Below, piece by piece: positions 5,710-14,084 of a stretch of DNA of 14,417 bases; within the stretch, counting starts at the first letter, position 1; each line of letters opens with the position of its first letter. The stretch comes from Bacillota bacterium (GTDB lineage Bacteria; Bacillota_C; Negativicutes; JAEYSJ01). Under the pieces are notes generated by a model. It was not told the origin of the DNA. It saw only the letters and a list, made by a program, of their open reading frames with translations, and did no database searches. A program made the translations under genes and the position numbers. The stretch covers positions 1 through 14,417 of the forward strand of contig JAEYSJ010000071.1 of the NCBI GenBank assembly GCA_023434855.1, written 5' to 3'.

Positions 5710-7437
5710 TCAAATCTTAAATTTGTTTACAGCATCATTCAAATCTTTGGCCATTTGCGCCAGGTTTTGACCTGATGCGGTTATTTCCTGCATGGAAGCT
5801 GCCTGCTGCTGAGCAGCTGCTGATACTGTCTGCGTTTGTCCGGCAATGTTTTTACTGATATTGGCGAAATCCTCAATAGTATTAACAATCTGCTGGCTGC
5901 CACCTGCTATTTCTTTTATTGCAACAGATATTTGCCGGACTTGGTCGGTAACTTCGTTTATATGTGCGCTGATTTCCTCAAAAACCTTACCGGCGGTATT
6001 AACAACCTTCGTACCTTCCTTAACCTCTTGTGTACCTGTCTGCATGACAGTTACTGCCTGAGCTGTCCCGCTTTGAATCTCCCTGATTAATTCGGCAATC
6101 TGCTTGGCTTCTTGTTGGGCCTGCTCGGCAAGTTTTCGCACTTCATCAGCCACAACCGCAAACCCCCTGCCCTGCTCCCCGGCCCTCGCCGCTTCAATCG
6201 CGGCATTCAGAGCCAGGAGATTAGTCTGGCCGGCAATACTGGAAATTGTATTAACAATTTGCCCAATTTCTTGTGAGTATTCATTTAATTTCGTAACTAC
6301 TTCTGCCGAATTTATAACTGAGTTTTCGATATTTCTTATCTGTGTAACAGCCGTCTCTACCGTCTTAAGACCATCCTGTGCTGCATTTCCCATATCGTGG
6401 GAAGAATTTACCACATTATCCACGCTGGCGGCAATTTGTTGAACACCGGCCATCATTTGCTGCGCTACCGCCGAGGTGGAGCTGACGGCCATAAGCTGCC
6501 GTTCAGTGCTCCCAACAACCTCATTAATGGAATTGTCCACTTGAGTGGCCGCTTTTGCCGAACTATCAACAATTACAGCCAATGTGTCTGATGAAGCCGC
6601 TACCTGCTTGACGGAGCTTAAAATACTGCTGATGATTGTCTTAAAGCTATCCTGCATTTTATTTAGAGCAAGGGCTAACTCACCCAGTTCATCACTTGAT
6701 GTTGAATTTACCGGAGTGCGCAAATCACCGGCAGCATAATTACTCGCCGCCATCAGCATACCATGAATCGGCCGGCATACCATCCTGGTGAGAAAGATAC
6801 TCAGACAAATACCGATAATAGCTGCGATAACTCCAACAACTCCGGCGAAAACCGTCTCCCGGAGCATAGTACTGTATGATGACTGCAAATTCCCCTCGGC
6901 AATATCCTTGTTGTCCCTCACCGTTGTCTGCAATATACCGGATATTTCTTCGGTATAAAGAGTTATTCTTTTGGCAATATCATATGCTGAAACTTTTAAC
7001 GCCTGGGCTTTTTCCGCATTGCCTGCCGACAATTCTTTGTGATAAGCTTTAACCACCGGCGCCAGATCATTAAGCACTCCGTCACCATATTTTGTCGTCA
7101 GGCTGATTAATTTCTGGGTTTCCTGACGTTTGTTCTCTGGCACCATATCAATCAATTGATATTCCATAACGACTGCACTGCTGCTGGCTTGCTCCATTTG
7201 TTTAAAGAATTTTTCATCGCCGTAAGCGACAAACCCGCGCATTGCGCCTACTCCCACGTTAAAGTTATTCTCAATTTGCATAGCCAGCACCAGACGCTGA
7301 TTGGCTTTGTCAATAGCCTCTAAATGAGTAGCAAAAGATTTAAGAGAAACTACCGCAACTACTCCTAGGATTGCAATTAAACCCAGCATAACAATAAAAC
7401 CACCACTAATTTTTGCACCAATCGTCAACTTTTTCAT
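5710..7437 (-). CDS. Methyl-accepting chemotaxis protein (4HB-type sensor)
   Basis: This is a transmembrane chemoreceptor that passes ligand signals through CheW to the kinase CheA. Layout over 575 residues: membrane helix 1 at about 12-33, a helical extracytoplasmic sensor at about 34-193 resembling the four-helix-bundle MCP domain, membrane helix 2 at about 195-218, HAMP at about 219-270 ([11 protein letters not shown] ... [13 protein letters not shown]), then the long signalling coiled coil. The highly conserved hairpin tip is intact at about 390-440, including [34 protein letters not shown] written here only as landmark: start [10 protein letters not shown], end [11 protein letters not shown]. 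Alternating Q/E-A-S stretches on both sides suit methylation sites. No CheR-binding pentapeptide is present at the C-terminus (ends NKFKI). No che genes are adjacent, so it is a stand-alone receptor with its own promoter (7533-7561) and terminator. Confidence 0.95.
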   Translation of the reverse strand: MKKLTIGAKISGGFIVMLGLIAILGVVAVVSLKSFATHLEAIDKANQRLVLAMQIENNFNVGVGAMRGFVAYGDEKFFKQMEQASSSAVVMEYQLIDMVPENKRQETQKLISLTTKYGDGVLNDLAPVVKAYHKELSAGNAEKAQALKVSAYDIAKRITLYTEEISGILQTTVRDNKDIAEGNLQSSYSTMLRETVFAGVVGVIAAIIGICLSIFLTRMVCRPIHGMLMAASNYAAGDLRTPVNSTSSDELGELALALNKMQDSFKTIISSILSSVKQVAASSDTLAVIVDSSAKAATQVDNSINEVVGSTERQLMAVSSTSAVAQQMMAGVQQIAASVDNVVNSSHDMGNAAQDGLKTVETAVTQIRNIENSVINSAEVVTKLNEYSQEIGQIVNTISSIAGQTNLLALNAAIEAARAGEQGRGFAVVADEVRKLAEQAQQEAKQIAELIREIQSGTAQAVTVMQTGTQEVKEGTKVVNTAGKVFEEISAHINEVTDQVRQISVAIKEIAGGSQQIVNTIEDFANISKNIAGQTQTVSAAAQQQAASMQEITASGQNLAQMAKDLNDAVNKFKI

Positions 7438-7765
7438 CTACATCACTTCCCTGTTACAAATTAAAAGCAGCCAGGTATTAAGAAGGAATTTCTGTAAGAA
7501 TAAACATATTTTGGGAAACAAACAAAAAAGCTTTTATACAGTAGTCGTGCTTACTATACAAAAGCGTCTTTGCTCTAAGTACCTTAATAAATTTGTACTA
7601 ATTTTATCATACTTAATATTGCTTGACAAGAATATCCTTCCTTAATTTACATATAACAAGATAATCTAATACATATCGACATGCAATGCACCATAAAAAT
7701 ATTTTATTGCAATGTTACAAAAGAGGCATATCCTGGAAATAATAGTATTAGGAGGTGGGCTAAAC
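7438..7765. other. 328-bp AT-rich divergent intergenic region
   Basis: It separates the chemotaxis gene (minus) from the 36-residue gene (plus). It holds the minus promoter at 7533-7561. A TTGACA at 7623-7628 on the plus strand has only weak -10 candidates (TACATA at 7648-7653, 19-bp spacer). An AT palindrome near 7692-7706 (ATAAAA-T-ATTTTAT pattern) is flanked by two copies of GCAATG. No other gene or riboswitch was recognised. Confidence 0.5.
7533..7561 (-). promoter_or_regulatory. Sigma-A-type promoter of the chemotaxis gene
   Basis: TTGTAT (7561-7556) and TATAAA (7538-7533) on the minus strand are spaced by exactly 17 bp. The predicted leader is about 90 nt. No sigma-D (TAAA...GCCGATAA) promoter was seen upstream, although chemoreceptor genes often use one. 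Confidence 0.55.
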
Positions 7766-7876
7766 ATGGGAGATAAACGGCCAGGATGCGGCCCCAAGAA
7801 AAAGGATAAAAAAGCATCTGTTGAATTTTCCAAAGAGATTGCTCCAAAAGAGACTCGCTCCCCAAACAGTAAATAA
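7766..7876 (+). CDS. Small basic protein, 36 residues
   Basis: ATG 7766 to TAA 7874-7876, preceded by AGGAGGTGG with 7 bp spacing, one of the best ribosome binding sites in the window. The peptide is very hydrophilic: MGDKRPGCGPKKKDKK, then a K/E/S-rich tail, one cysteine, no membrane segment. A perfect 18-bp-stem terminator follows 21 bp after the stop. Strong SD plus terminator support a real gene despite its size and its orientation opposite to both neighbours. The PGCGPKKK start could suggest nucleic-acid or metal contact, but nothing establishes this; I do not recognise a family. Confidence 0.65.
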   Translation: MGDKRPGCGPKKKDKKASVEFSKEIAPKETRSPNSK

Positions 7877-7897
7877 AAATCTAAAAACCCATGATAC

Positions 7898-7945
7898 AAA
7901 AAGTAGGATTGACAGATTTCAAAGCACCTGTCAATCCTACTTTTT
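7898..7945. terminator. Bidirectional rho-independent terminator
   Basis: AAAAAGTAGGATTGACAG pairs perfectly over 18 bp with CTGTCAATCCTACTTTTT around a 12-nt loop, giving a T5 run on either strand. It serves the 36-residue gene (+) and the 577-residue gene (-, stop at 7949) which converge here. Confidence 0.9.
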
Positions 7946-7948
7946 ATC

Positions 7949-9682
7949 TTAGTAACTGTCACCCTTAAACTCATTGATATTAAGTGTAGCTTCTTTACTT
8001 TCATTAAATGTCACTGTCACAACGTCACCTATTTTAGCCAGAGGCAGTTTTGGCGAGAGATTTATAGTGCCGGCAAAAATCCGGGGATCGCCCTCCAGCA
8101 TGAAATAGAAGTAAGACTCTCCCCCTTTGACTACATGGGAGATACGGCTAATTTTACCTTGTACTTGCACTTGTTTTATTTCATTACCCGGTACATATAA
8201 ATTTCCTTTACCCATCAGGTTCTGTTGATAATTGCGCAACGCGCTCTCAATATCCGGCCCTACTCCTACCAGATTGTAGTTTTCCACCGATACAAAAGCT
8301 ACAGCCTTCAACAGTCCTTCCTTGTCCTTGAGCGGCGAAATATAAGTTGGCACACCGTTAATATTATATAAAATCGGATATCCTGCCCGGTATCCCTTTT
8401 CCTGCACCTGCCCTTCCGCCGATTTCTTGGCACCTGTTTCATCAGCACCGGCCACCTTGTACCATTTGGCCTCCTTGGTACGGGAGTTGACCAAAATAAA
8501 ACCGACTGTGCTTTCGTCTTTGCCGGAGGAAGTAATCCCAGTATACCAATATACGCTGTCATCGTTACCATAGATGAGATGCAGCTCTTTTCCGGTAGGC
8601 TTAAGTGTTCCTGTCTTGGCAAATATTGCATTCCAGAAACCGTTGACATATTCGCCCCAGTCCGCAATTTGCCGGTAAATAAATTCTTCCGGCTGTACCC
8701 GGTCAATCCAGCGGGGCATATCCGCAATAGCATATTTGTTGATTTCCCCCGTCTGCGCGTTTACAACAATTACTCCTATGGCATCGGCGCCCCGGTAACC
8801 TATCTTATTCTTATACAGAGTAACCACCCAATATGGATTGAAATCATCATCCACTTCAAAGGAAAAATCCGTCATACCCACATTGACAATTCCATGAGAA
8901 TACAAATAACGAGGCAGATAATCCAGGAAAAAACCTTTGGTTTGATATTTCAGGTAAATATCCTGGCCGTTCACATTTTGGACAAGCCGGACATCCTGGG
9001 GGTTTGTGGCGGAAACCATTACATAGCCTTTGCTCCCCCGGCTATGGTTTGACAACCATTGAAAAAAGCCGCGGTGCTCAAGGGGCGCCACGTAATAAAG
9101 CTTTTCCCGTACTTTTTGCAAAGACATTTCCCCTAATTGCACCTCACTGCCCAGGGCCGGTACTTCGCCAATCTTTTTATCTGCCAGTTTACGGGCCGTC
9201 TCTTCATCTACAATGCGTATCTGCGACAGGTTTATAGGTTCAACATCACTTGTAAATGAGCTTTCCTGCACACTGCCCAGTAAATCGTGGTACGATTGAC
9301 TATAAAACAAAGGAGCGCTTGTCAAAATAGGAAAGATAAATAAATTGGCTGTACCGATCGCCAGCAGAATAACACCTATCACACCTAATGTTTTGTAATA
9401 CCGGCTAACTTTACCTTCCCGCTGGTAATCAGAAATATCAATAACTTTGTTGTTCTCGCCGAATATTTGGGGAAAAAGCTTTTTGAGCAATTGTCCCCAG
9501 GCCGTATTGGCCACATACTGGCGAAACTTATTTAATAACACCACCGCCGATACAAATATCAATATCATTCCCCAGATAATTACCAATTGTGACCAACTGG
9601 TGAAGCCCCATGCCAATACCGGCATTTCAAAATAGAAGTAGGCCAAATTGAATAATACAAACAGCAGTATAGCAAACCGCAT
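7949..9682 (-). CDS. Membrane-anchored protein with large extracytoplasmic domain, unknown
   Basis: The 577 residues start at ATG 9682 with AGGGGG 9 bp upstream. Three N-terminal membrane helices are clear (about 2-19, 32-51, 98-120), with a charged cytoplasmic segment between the second and third (52-96). Residues from about 121 to the end form a large, mostly beta-rich soluble region. It contains two similar strand patterns (GVIVVNAQTGEINKY about 304-318 and GFILVNSRTKEAKWY later) that recall PepSY-like 'vd.kTGe' repeats. The last 70 residues (from VQGKISRISH) look like an OB-type barrel. No catalytic motif or sorting signal is visible. It is downstream of, and 94 bp from, the ABC exporter genes; a shared role is possible but unproven. 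Confidence 0.75.
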   Translation of the reverse strand: MRFAILLFVLFNLAYFYFEMPVLAWGFTSWSQLVIIWGMILIFVSAVVLLNKFRQYVANTAWGQLLKKLFPQIFGENNKVIDISDYQREGKVSRYYKTLGVIGVILLAIGTANLFIFPILTSAPLFYSQSYHDLLGSVQESSFTSDVEPINLSQIRIVDEETARKLADKKIGEVPALGSEVQLGEMSLQKVREKLYYVAPLEHRGFFQWLSNHSRGSKGYVMVSATNPQDVRLVQNVNGQDIYLKYQTKGFFLDYLPRYLYSHGIVNVGMTDFSFEVDDDFNPYWVVTLYKNKIGYRGADAIGVIVVNAQTGEINKYAIADMPRWIDRVQPEEFIYRQIADWGEYVNGFWNAIFAKTGTLKPTGKELHLIYGNDDSVYWYTGITSSGKDESTVGFILVNSRTKEAKWYKVAGADETGAKKSAEGQVQEKGYRAGYPILYNINGVPTYISPLKDKEGLLKAVAFVSVENYNLVGVGPDIESALRNYQQNLMGKGNLYVPGNEIKQVQVQGKISRISHVVKGGESYFYFMLEGDPRIFAGTINLSPKLPLAKIGDVVTVTFNESKEATLNINEFKGDSY

Positions 9683-9776
9683 AAAAGAATTCCCCCTTAG
9701 AATGTTGCAACAATACAGATAACAGTCTCTTATTTAGAGCATCAGAGGCTGTTTAAAAATGCTCAGATTATATCAT

Positions 9777-10529
9777 CTAGCTAATTAGGCGTTTTTTCAT
9801 TAGATACACCGGCAGCCATGCCAGTAACATGGCCAATATTACTAAACAGCCCGCACTTTCCCACAAGGCGGCGGAAATATCACCAAAAACCAGGGCCCGG
9901 CATACCACTACACTGTGATAAAGAGGATTCAACCAGTCAAGTTTCTGCAACCAGGCAGGCATGGCGGAAACCGGAAAAAATACCCCGGCAAACAAATAGA
10001 TGGGTGTAATAAACAAAGTAATGTAATAATTTAAATAATCAATGTGGGATACAGCCCCGGTATAGGATAATGCCAATAAAGAAAATACCACCCCCGGCAG
10101 GACCATAAAAAGTGGGATAAAAAGTGCCCAAAATGACTGAACCTGCCCTAAGGCAGTAATTACAATAAGAATTATTGTTCCAAAAACTATACTTTTCACT
10201 GCCCCGAACATTATCTCCCCGGCCACGACATCTTTTACGCCGGCCGGAGCAGCCAACATAGCATGAAAGGTTTTCTGAAACTGCATCCGGATAAAACTGG
10301 CATATGTACACTCGAAAGTAGCTGCAAACATTGCGGATGAGGCAACCATTCCTGATGAGATAAATTGTATATAACTCATGCCATCCATATTCTGAACAAA
10401 AGCTCCCAGGCCAAAACCCATTGCGGAAAGATACAACAGCGGCTCTATGAAATTAAACATAATGTTAGACCACCAGGTACGACGAAAAACAAAGAGATGA
10501 CGTTGTAAAATACTTAGTGCAGCCCTCAC
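9777..10529 (-). CDS. ABC-2 type permease, NodJ-like
   Basis: The membrane subunit of an exporter formed with the ATPase encoded just upstream. Start chosen at GTG 10529, not the in-frame ATG at 10634: GGAGGG lies 7 bp before it and it overlaps the ATPase stop as GTGA, a coupled-translation arrangement. The 250 residues show six membrane helices and the ABC-2 layout typical of NodJ/DrrB proteins: an N-terminal RTWWSNIMFNFIEPLLYL segment, a coupling-helix region FQKTFHAMLAAPAGVKDVVAGE, and FPVSAMPAWLQKLDWLNPLYH between helices 5 and 6. In rhizobia NodJ exports lipochito-oligosaccharides; in Firmicutes such pairs have unknown substrates, often lipids or drugs. Confidence 0.9.
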   Translation of the reverse strand: MRAALSILQRHLFVFRRTWWSNIMFNFIEPLLYLSAMGFGLGAFVQNMDGMSYIQFISSGMVASSAMFAATFECTYASFIRMQFQKTFHAMLAAPAGVKDVVAGEIMFGAVKSIVFGTIILIVITALGQVQSFWALFIPLFMVLPGVVFSLLALSYTGAVSHIDYLNYYITLFITPIYLFAGVFFPVSAMPAWLQKLDWLNPLYHSVVVCRALVFGDISAALWESAGCLVILAMLLAWLPVYLMKKRLIS

Positions 10530-11452
10530 TCTGCCGCCCTCCTTCCGGTAAGTTTTAAGAAGACATCCTCTAAATGGGCTGTACGGAGATAGCAGGCATA
10601 CTGGGGCACCCCCAGCTTTTCCAATTGCTGCCATAAAGCCTCACCGTCAGGAGTGAACAAAAACAAACCTTCAGCCATGTGACTGACTTCCCCCCCTAAC
10701 GCCGCAACCTTTGTTTCAAGATCGGCGGGAAGTTTATCCTGTGCCAGCCGTACTTCAATAACATATGGCAAAACGTACTCTTTTACCAACTTATCCGGAC
10801 TGCCCTCAGCCAGAATTTCCCCCTCGTTCATAATCACCAGATAATCACAAAGCTGCGTAGCCTCTTCCATATAGTGAGTAGTCAGAACTAAAGTCACTCC
10901 TTCTTCCTTCAAACAACGCAGTTTTTGCCATACCAGCCGCCTGGCCTGTGGGTCAAGACCGGTAGTTGGCTCATCAAGAATAACGATCTTAGGCTGATTA
11001 ATCAACGCTCTGGCAATTATCAGACGGCGCTTGGAACCGCCGGATAAATTCTCCACATTTTCATTCTGCTTATCAGTTAGTCCCATAAATTCCAGAAGTT
11101 CCACACCCCGTCGGCGGGCTTCTTTAAGACTGAGCCCAAAATATCCACCGTATACTTCCAAATTCTCAATAACCGATAGCTCCGGATCCAGGTTATCTTC
11201 CTGCGGCACGACTCCCAATAAGCGTTTAACAGAAGGCGGTGTTAATCTGATTCGCTCCCCGAGCAGCCACAATTCACCTTCATCCACTGTAGACAAACCG
11301 TACATCATCCGCATGGTAGTAGTTTTACCAGCCCCGTTATGTCCTAGAAAACCAAAACACTGGCGTTCTTCAATTGCAAAAGAAATTCCTTTTAGCGCTT
11401 TAAAATCACCATATGACTTCGCCAAATTCTTGCCGCAAATAACACAGGCCAT
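10526..11452 (-). CDS. ABC transporter ATP-binding protein, NodI/DrrA-like
   Basis: This cytoplasmic ATPase powers the permease that follows. All nucleotide-binding motifs are intact in 308 residues: Walker A GHNGAGKT (37-44), Q-loop VPQEDNL (Q84), signature LSGGS (136-140), Walker B IVILDEP (D160, E161), D-loop GLDPQA and H-loop TTHYMEEA (H193). The C-terminal 90 residues resemble the regulatory tail of NodI/DrrA ATPases. ATG 11452 has GGAGG at good spacing. The gene ends in a 4-bp overlap with the permease gene, so the two form an operon, probably from the extended -10 promoter at 11500-11508. Confidence 0.93.
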   Translation of the reverse strand: MACVICGKNLAKSYGDFKALKGISFAIEERQCFGFLGHNGAGKTTTMRMMYGLSTVDEGELWLLGERIRLTPPSVKRLLGVVPQEDNLDPELSVIENLEVYGGYFGLSLKEARRRGVELLEFMGLTDKQNENVENLSGGSKRRLIIARALINQPKIVILDEPTTGLDPQARRLVWQKLRCLKEEGVTLVLTTHYMEEATQLCDYLVIMNEGEILAEGSPDKLVKEYVLPYVIEVRLAQDKLPADLETKVAALGGEVSHMAEGLFLFTPDGEALWQQLEKLGVPQYACYLRTAHLEDVFLKLTGRRAAE

Positions 11453-11499
11453 AGACAGCCTCCTTTCGAAATTAGTGAAAGAGTAGTTGCTAATAGTAT

Positions 11500-11508
11500 A
11501 TTATAACA
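11500..11508 (-). promoter_or_regulatory. Extended -10 promoter of the ABC exporter operon
   Basis: On the minus strand TG-T-TATAAT (11508-11500) is a perfect extended -10. The -35 position 17 bp upstream (TATGTA) is poor, which is usual for extended -10 promoters. The leader to the start codon is about 40 nt. Confidence 0.5.
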
Positions 11509-11584
11509 CTTTTACCACTTTATACATAGAATCCTTCTCCACCGGCGCTTATTATTACTACTCTGCGGCAATCAATCTATACTA

Positions 11585-11618
11585 AAATTAAAAGCTGTCT
11601 GTTAAACCAGACAGCTTT
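11585..11618 (-). terminator. Rho-independent terminator of ilvB
   Basis: AAAGCTGTCTG pairs perfectly with CAGACAGCTTT around a 6-nt loop; on the minus strand TTTTAATTTTAG follows. It begins 5 bp after the ilvB stop codon. Confidence 0.9.
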
Positions 11619-11623
11619 GATCG

Positions 11624-13300
11624 TCATTGGCCGGCTTCCACATAATCTTCAAGAGTTGCCCCGGGAGCTATCATTGGAGTAACTAAGTGGTCAGCCGGAA
11701 TATTTGCTATAATCACCACCGGTTTAGTACCGGCATAAGCTTCATCAAATACCCGGACAAATTGTTCCGGGGTGTCCACCTCAAAGCCCTGCACTCCACA
11801 GGCTTGCGCGAATGTGGCAAAGTCAAACTGCGGCAACAACGTTGCTGAATATCTGGCCTGATAAAATAAATGCTGCCATTGTCTCACCATGCCCAAGCTT
11901 TGATTATTTAAGACAATAGAAATAATGGGCAGTTGTTCGTTAAATACTGTGAATAATTCCATCCCGGTCATTTTAAAACCGCCATCACCGGCAATATGTA
12001 TAACACGTCTGTCAGGTGCCGCCAGCTGCGCTCCTAAAGCAGCAGGAAGCCCAAAACCCATAGTACCAAAACCGCCTGATGTCAGCCAACTGCGCGGTTG
12101 TTCGATTTTCAAATGCTGCGCAGCCCACATTTGGTTTTGTCCCACATCAGTAGTAAAAACTACCGGCAAATTACGTGTTTTATCGCTGATGTGCCGCATT
12201 ATCCACGGTGCGGACAATTCTTTTTCATTATAAGCTACAGTAAATTCTTCCTGCCATTTCCGTATATCCTTCCACCAGCCATTATAACCCTGGATTCCGG
12301 TGTCTTCACCTAATTCCCGGACTATCTGCTTAATATCCCCCACTAGAGAAAAGTTGGCGGCAATATTTTTATCTACCTCTGACGGATCAATATCTATATG
12401 GATAACAGTCTTATTAACGGCATAGCACCCCCGGTCACCGGTTACCCGGTCACTGAACCTGCTGCCAACAGCGACAATAACATCTGATAAATTGACAGCT
12501 TTGTTAGCTGCTACCTGTCCGTGCATACCGGTCATCCCTAAAAACTGTTCATGCCAGCCGGAAAAAGCTCCTAGCCCCATTAATGTACTAACAACAGGCA
12601 ATCGTAATTTTTCGGCAAATAAACGTACTTCTTCAGAAGCTTCTGCCCTTATAACCCCGCCGCCGATCAATAAGACCGGATGTTGTGCCTGGGCTAAAAC
12701 GCTTTTAGCTTCGGCAATGCTTTGATAAATCTCAGGTAATAGCGGCGCAATGTCATCCTTTTCCTTTTTTTCGTCAGGGATGGTGAAGGTATACTCCAAC
12801 TCTTTTTTTTGCAAGTTGCTTGGAATATCAATCAGGACCGGACCCGGGCGCCCCGAAGCAGCAATTTGAAAAGCCTGCCGGAGTACTTCCGGCAATTTCT
12901 GAACATTGGTCACTGAAAAACTATGTTTAGTTGTTGCCAAAGTCACACTGACAATATCAACTTCCTGAAAAGCATCCCTGCCGATTTGCCCGGTAGGCAC
13001 CTGTCCGGTAATAGCCACTAACGGCACTGAATCCATATAAGCTGTTGCCAGGCCTGTTACAATATTCGTTGCCCCAGGCCCTGAAGTTGCAATACATACA
13101 CCTGTTTTACCGCTTGCACGAGCGTAACCGTCCGCAGCATGAACAGCACCTTGTTCATGTACTGTTAAAACATGTTTTATCGGTGCATCATACAACGCGT
13201 CATACAGCGGGATAACCTGCCCGCCGGGATAGCCAAATACTGTATCAACCCCCTGCTCAAGCAGACAATTCACGATGGCCCTGGCACCAGACACTTTCAT
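11624..13300 (-). CDS. ilvB: Acetolactate (acetohydroxyacid) synthase large subunit
   Basis: This thiamine-diphosphate and FAD-dependent enzyme joins two pyruvates, or pyruvate and 2-ketobutyrate, in the first common step of valine/leucine/isoleucine synthesis. The 558 residues have the full three-domain layout: the N-terminal TPP domain with YPGGQVIPLYDAL and the catalytic glutamate E49 in VHEQGA, a central FAD-type domain (GGGVIRAEAS ... MGLGAFSG), and the C-terminal TPP domain with GDGGFKMTGMEL ... LNNQSLGMVRQWQ, the GDG-x(n)-NN motif. The anabolic type is indicated by length and by the adjacent ACT subunit. ATG 13300 has GAGGAGAGG upstream. It lies 21 bp after the ACT gene in the same T-box-controlled transcript and has its own terminator. 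Confidence 0.97.
   Translation of the reverse strand: MKVSGARAIVNCLLEQGVDTVFGYPGGQVIPLYDALYDAPIKHVLTVHEQGAVHAADGYARASGKTGVCIATSGPGATNIVTGLATAYMDSVPLVAITGQVPTGQIGRDAFQEVDIVSVTLATTKHSFSVTNVQKLPEVLRQAFQIAASGRPGPVLIDIPSNLQKKELEYTFTIPDEKKEKDDIAPLLPEIYQSIAEAKSVLAQAQHPVLLIGGGVIRAEASEEVRLFAEKLRLPVVSTLMGLGAFSGWHEQFLGMTGMHGQVAANKAVNLSDVIVAVGSRFSDRVTGDRGCYAVNKTVIHIDIDPSEVDKNIAANFSLVGDIKQIVRELGEDTGIQGYNGWWKDIRKWQEEFTVAYNEKELSAPWIMRHISDKTRNLPVVFTTDVGQNQMWAAQHLKIEQPRSWLTSGGFGTMGFGLPAALGAQLAAPDRRVIHIAGDGGFKMTGMELFTVFNEQLPIISIVLNNQSLGMVRQWQHLFYQARYSATLLPQFDFATFAQACGVQGFEVDTPEQFVRVFDEAYAGTKPVVIIANIPADHLVTPMIAPGATLEDYVEAGQ
11925..12040 (-). other. TPP/Mg-binding segment inside ilvB
   Basis: Within ilvB this stretch encodes the GDG...NN thiamine-diphosphate and Mg2+ binding region (GDGGFKM to the downstream LPIISIVLNN just to the left). 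The canonical S/N after GDG is replaced by G (GDGG), and the usual MN is MT, both tolerated in the family. It is noted only because it helps to judge that the enzyme is intact. Confidence 0.6.
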
Positions 13301-13321
13301 TGAACAACCCTCTCCTCTTTA

Positions 13322-13672
13322 TCAGTACACAAACTCATTCTTGATATCACCTGACGGTATTGGCGAATATCCACTGATAGAACGCGTCTTCGCATTTACA
13401 GATATTTTCAGCAAAGCTTTCTTTTTATTAATTATTTCATCCTGTAGGACCAATTTGACATTTACGACTTCAATCAGTTTTTGCAATAATTTTACCAGTT
13501 GCTGACTGATGCTGTTATCACCGGCAGACACTGTGATTTTTAAGTGATCAGAATTACGGACAGGTTTGACGGAAAGAGATTCTAAATTAATGTCATGACG
13601 TACTAATAAGCGCAACACCCGTGGCAAAGCTGTCGGTTGATTCTGGACAAGCAAAAATAGTCTCTGTTTCAC
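13322..13672 (-). CDS. ilvN: Short ACT-domain subunit of acetolactate synthase (IlvN-like)
   Basis: The regulatory subunit binds a branched-chain amino acid (usually valine) and activates and feedback-inhibits the catalytic subunit. Start at GTG 13672 is preferred: GGGGG lies 8 bp upstream and the sequence RLFLLVQNQPTALPRVLRLL begins as an ACT domain at residue 4. The open frame upstream to 13780 runs through the T-box terminator and is not coding. At 116 residues it has one full ACT domain (about 3-78), then a segment (KKALLKISVNAKTRS) that matches the beginning of the second domain of 160-170-residue IlvH proteins, and then a short unrelated tail. It thus looks like a shortened IlvH or a natural IlvN-size form. 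It precedes ilvB, the reverse of the common ilvB-ilvN order. Confidence 0.85.
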   Translation of the reverse strand: MKQRLFLLVQNQPTALPRVLRLLVRHDINLESLSVKPVRNSDHLKITVSAGDNSISQQLVKLLQKLIEVVNVKLVLQDEIINKKKALLKISVNAKTRSISGYSPIPSGDIKNEFVY

Positions 13673-13691
13673 AATACAAACCCCCAAAATT

Positions 13692-13737
13692 AAAATCAAA
13701 AACGCCCCTATCGGCAATAAATATGCCAATAGGGGCG
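13692..13737 (-). terminator. T-box regulated terminator
   Basis: A 14-bp stem with one mismatch (CGCCCCTAT.GGCA with TGCC.ATAGGGGCG, loop of 7 nt) is followed by TTTTTGATTTT on the minus strand. It starts 9 bp after the T-box sequence and ends 20 bp before the ilvN start codon. Confidence 0.92.
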
Positions 13738-13998
13738 CAAAGTTCGCGCGGTACCACCCTAAAATTATACTCAATAACATCGGTCAAACAACCGACCACC
13801 GGCTAACGCCCGGGCGACGCCCCTGCCTAATCTGCGCACATAAGATACCACACATTTCGGAGAAGAGTTCATGGGTGATTCAATCAGCATTAGTTCCGCA
13901 CCGGTTCGCAGCAACCACCGGCTCTCTGTAGCGGCTCGACTAAAGCCTTTACTCCCAATCATCACTTTTAGAGTACAGTGTAAAATTGTAAATATTGA
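13692..13998 (-). promoter_or_regulatory. T-box riboswitch leader of the ilvN-ilvB operon
   Basis: The leader senses uncharged tRNA and permits transcription when its amino acid is scarce. The minus strand carries the T-box AGGGTGGTACCGCG (13760-13747), which holds the tRNA 3' end, just before a terminator. Stem I elements are present: the K-turn AGTGATGA (13966-13959), AGTA loop-E strand (13953-13950), and the distal AGAGAGCCGG...GCTGCGAACCGG pairing near 13927-13901. By folding, the specifier loop lies between GGG/CCC (13956-13954 with 13875-13873) and the GGC/GCT helix. The codon before the conserved A is ATC (13879-13877), isoleucine. Reading the register one base later gives TCA (Ser), which lacks the following A and does not suit the genes. 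Confidence 0.92.
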
Positions 13999-14006
13999 TT
14001 AAATAC

Positions 14007-14034
14007 ATTATACACCATGCAAATGCAATGTCAA
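14007..14034 (-). promoter_or_regulatory. Strong sigma-A promoter of the T-box/ilv operon
   Basis: Perfect TTGACA (14034-14029) and TATAAT (14012-14007) on the minus strand with a 16-bp spacer. Transcription would start near 14000, just upstream of Stem I. Confidence 0.85.
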
Positions 14035-14053
14035 TATACATTATATTCTGAAA

Positions 14054-14084
14054 GCAAAAACACTCACTAAAGTGAGTGTTTTGC
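14054..14084 (-). terminator. Distal terminator after the degenerate 5S copy
   Basis: AAAACACTCAC pairs with GTGAGTGTTTT around TAAA; the minus strand ends in GTGTTTTTGC. It is a near copy of the terminator at 14270-14301 and insulates the ilv promoter from the rRNA operon. Confidence 0.8.

Noticed and set aside
7666..8004. Minus-strand ORF of 112 codons
   Set aside because: It runs through the bidirectional terminator and overlaps both the 36-residue gene and the end of the 577-residue gene; no ribosome binding site or family features.
13593..13965. Minus-strand ORFs of 64-68 codons upstream of ilvN
   Set aside because: They lie within the T-box leader, and the lower one runs on into ilvN out of frame; their sequence reflects conserved RNA structure, not protein.
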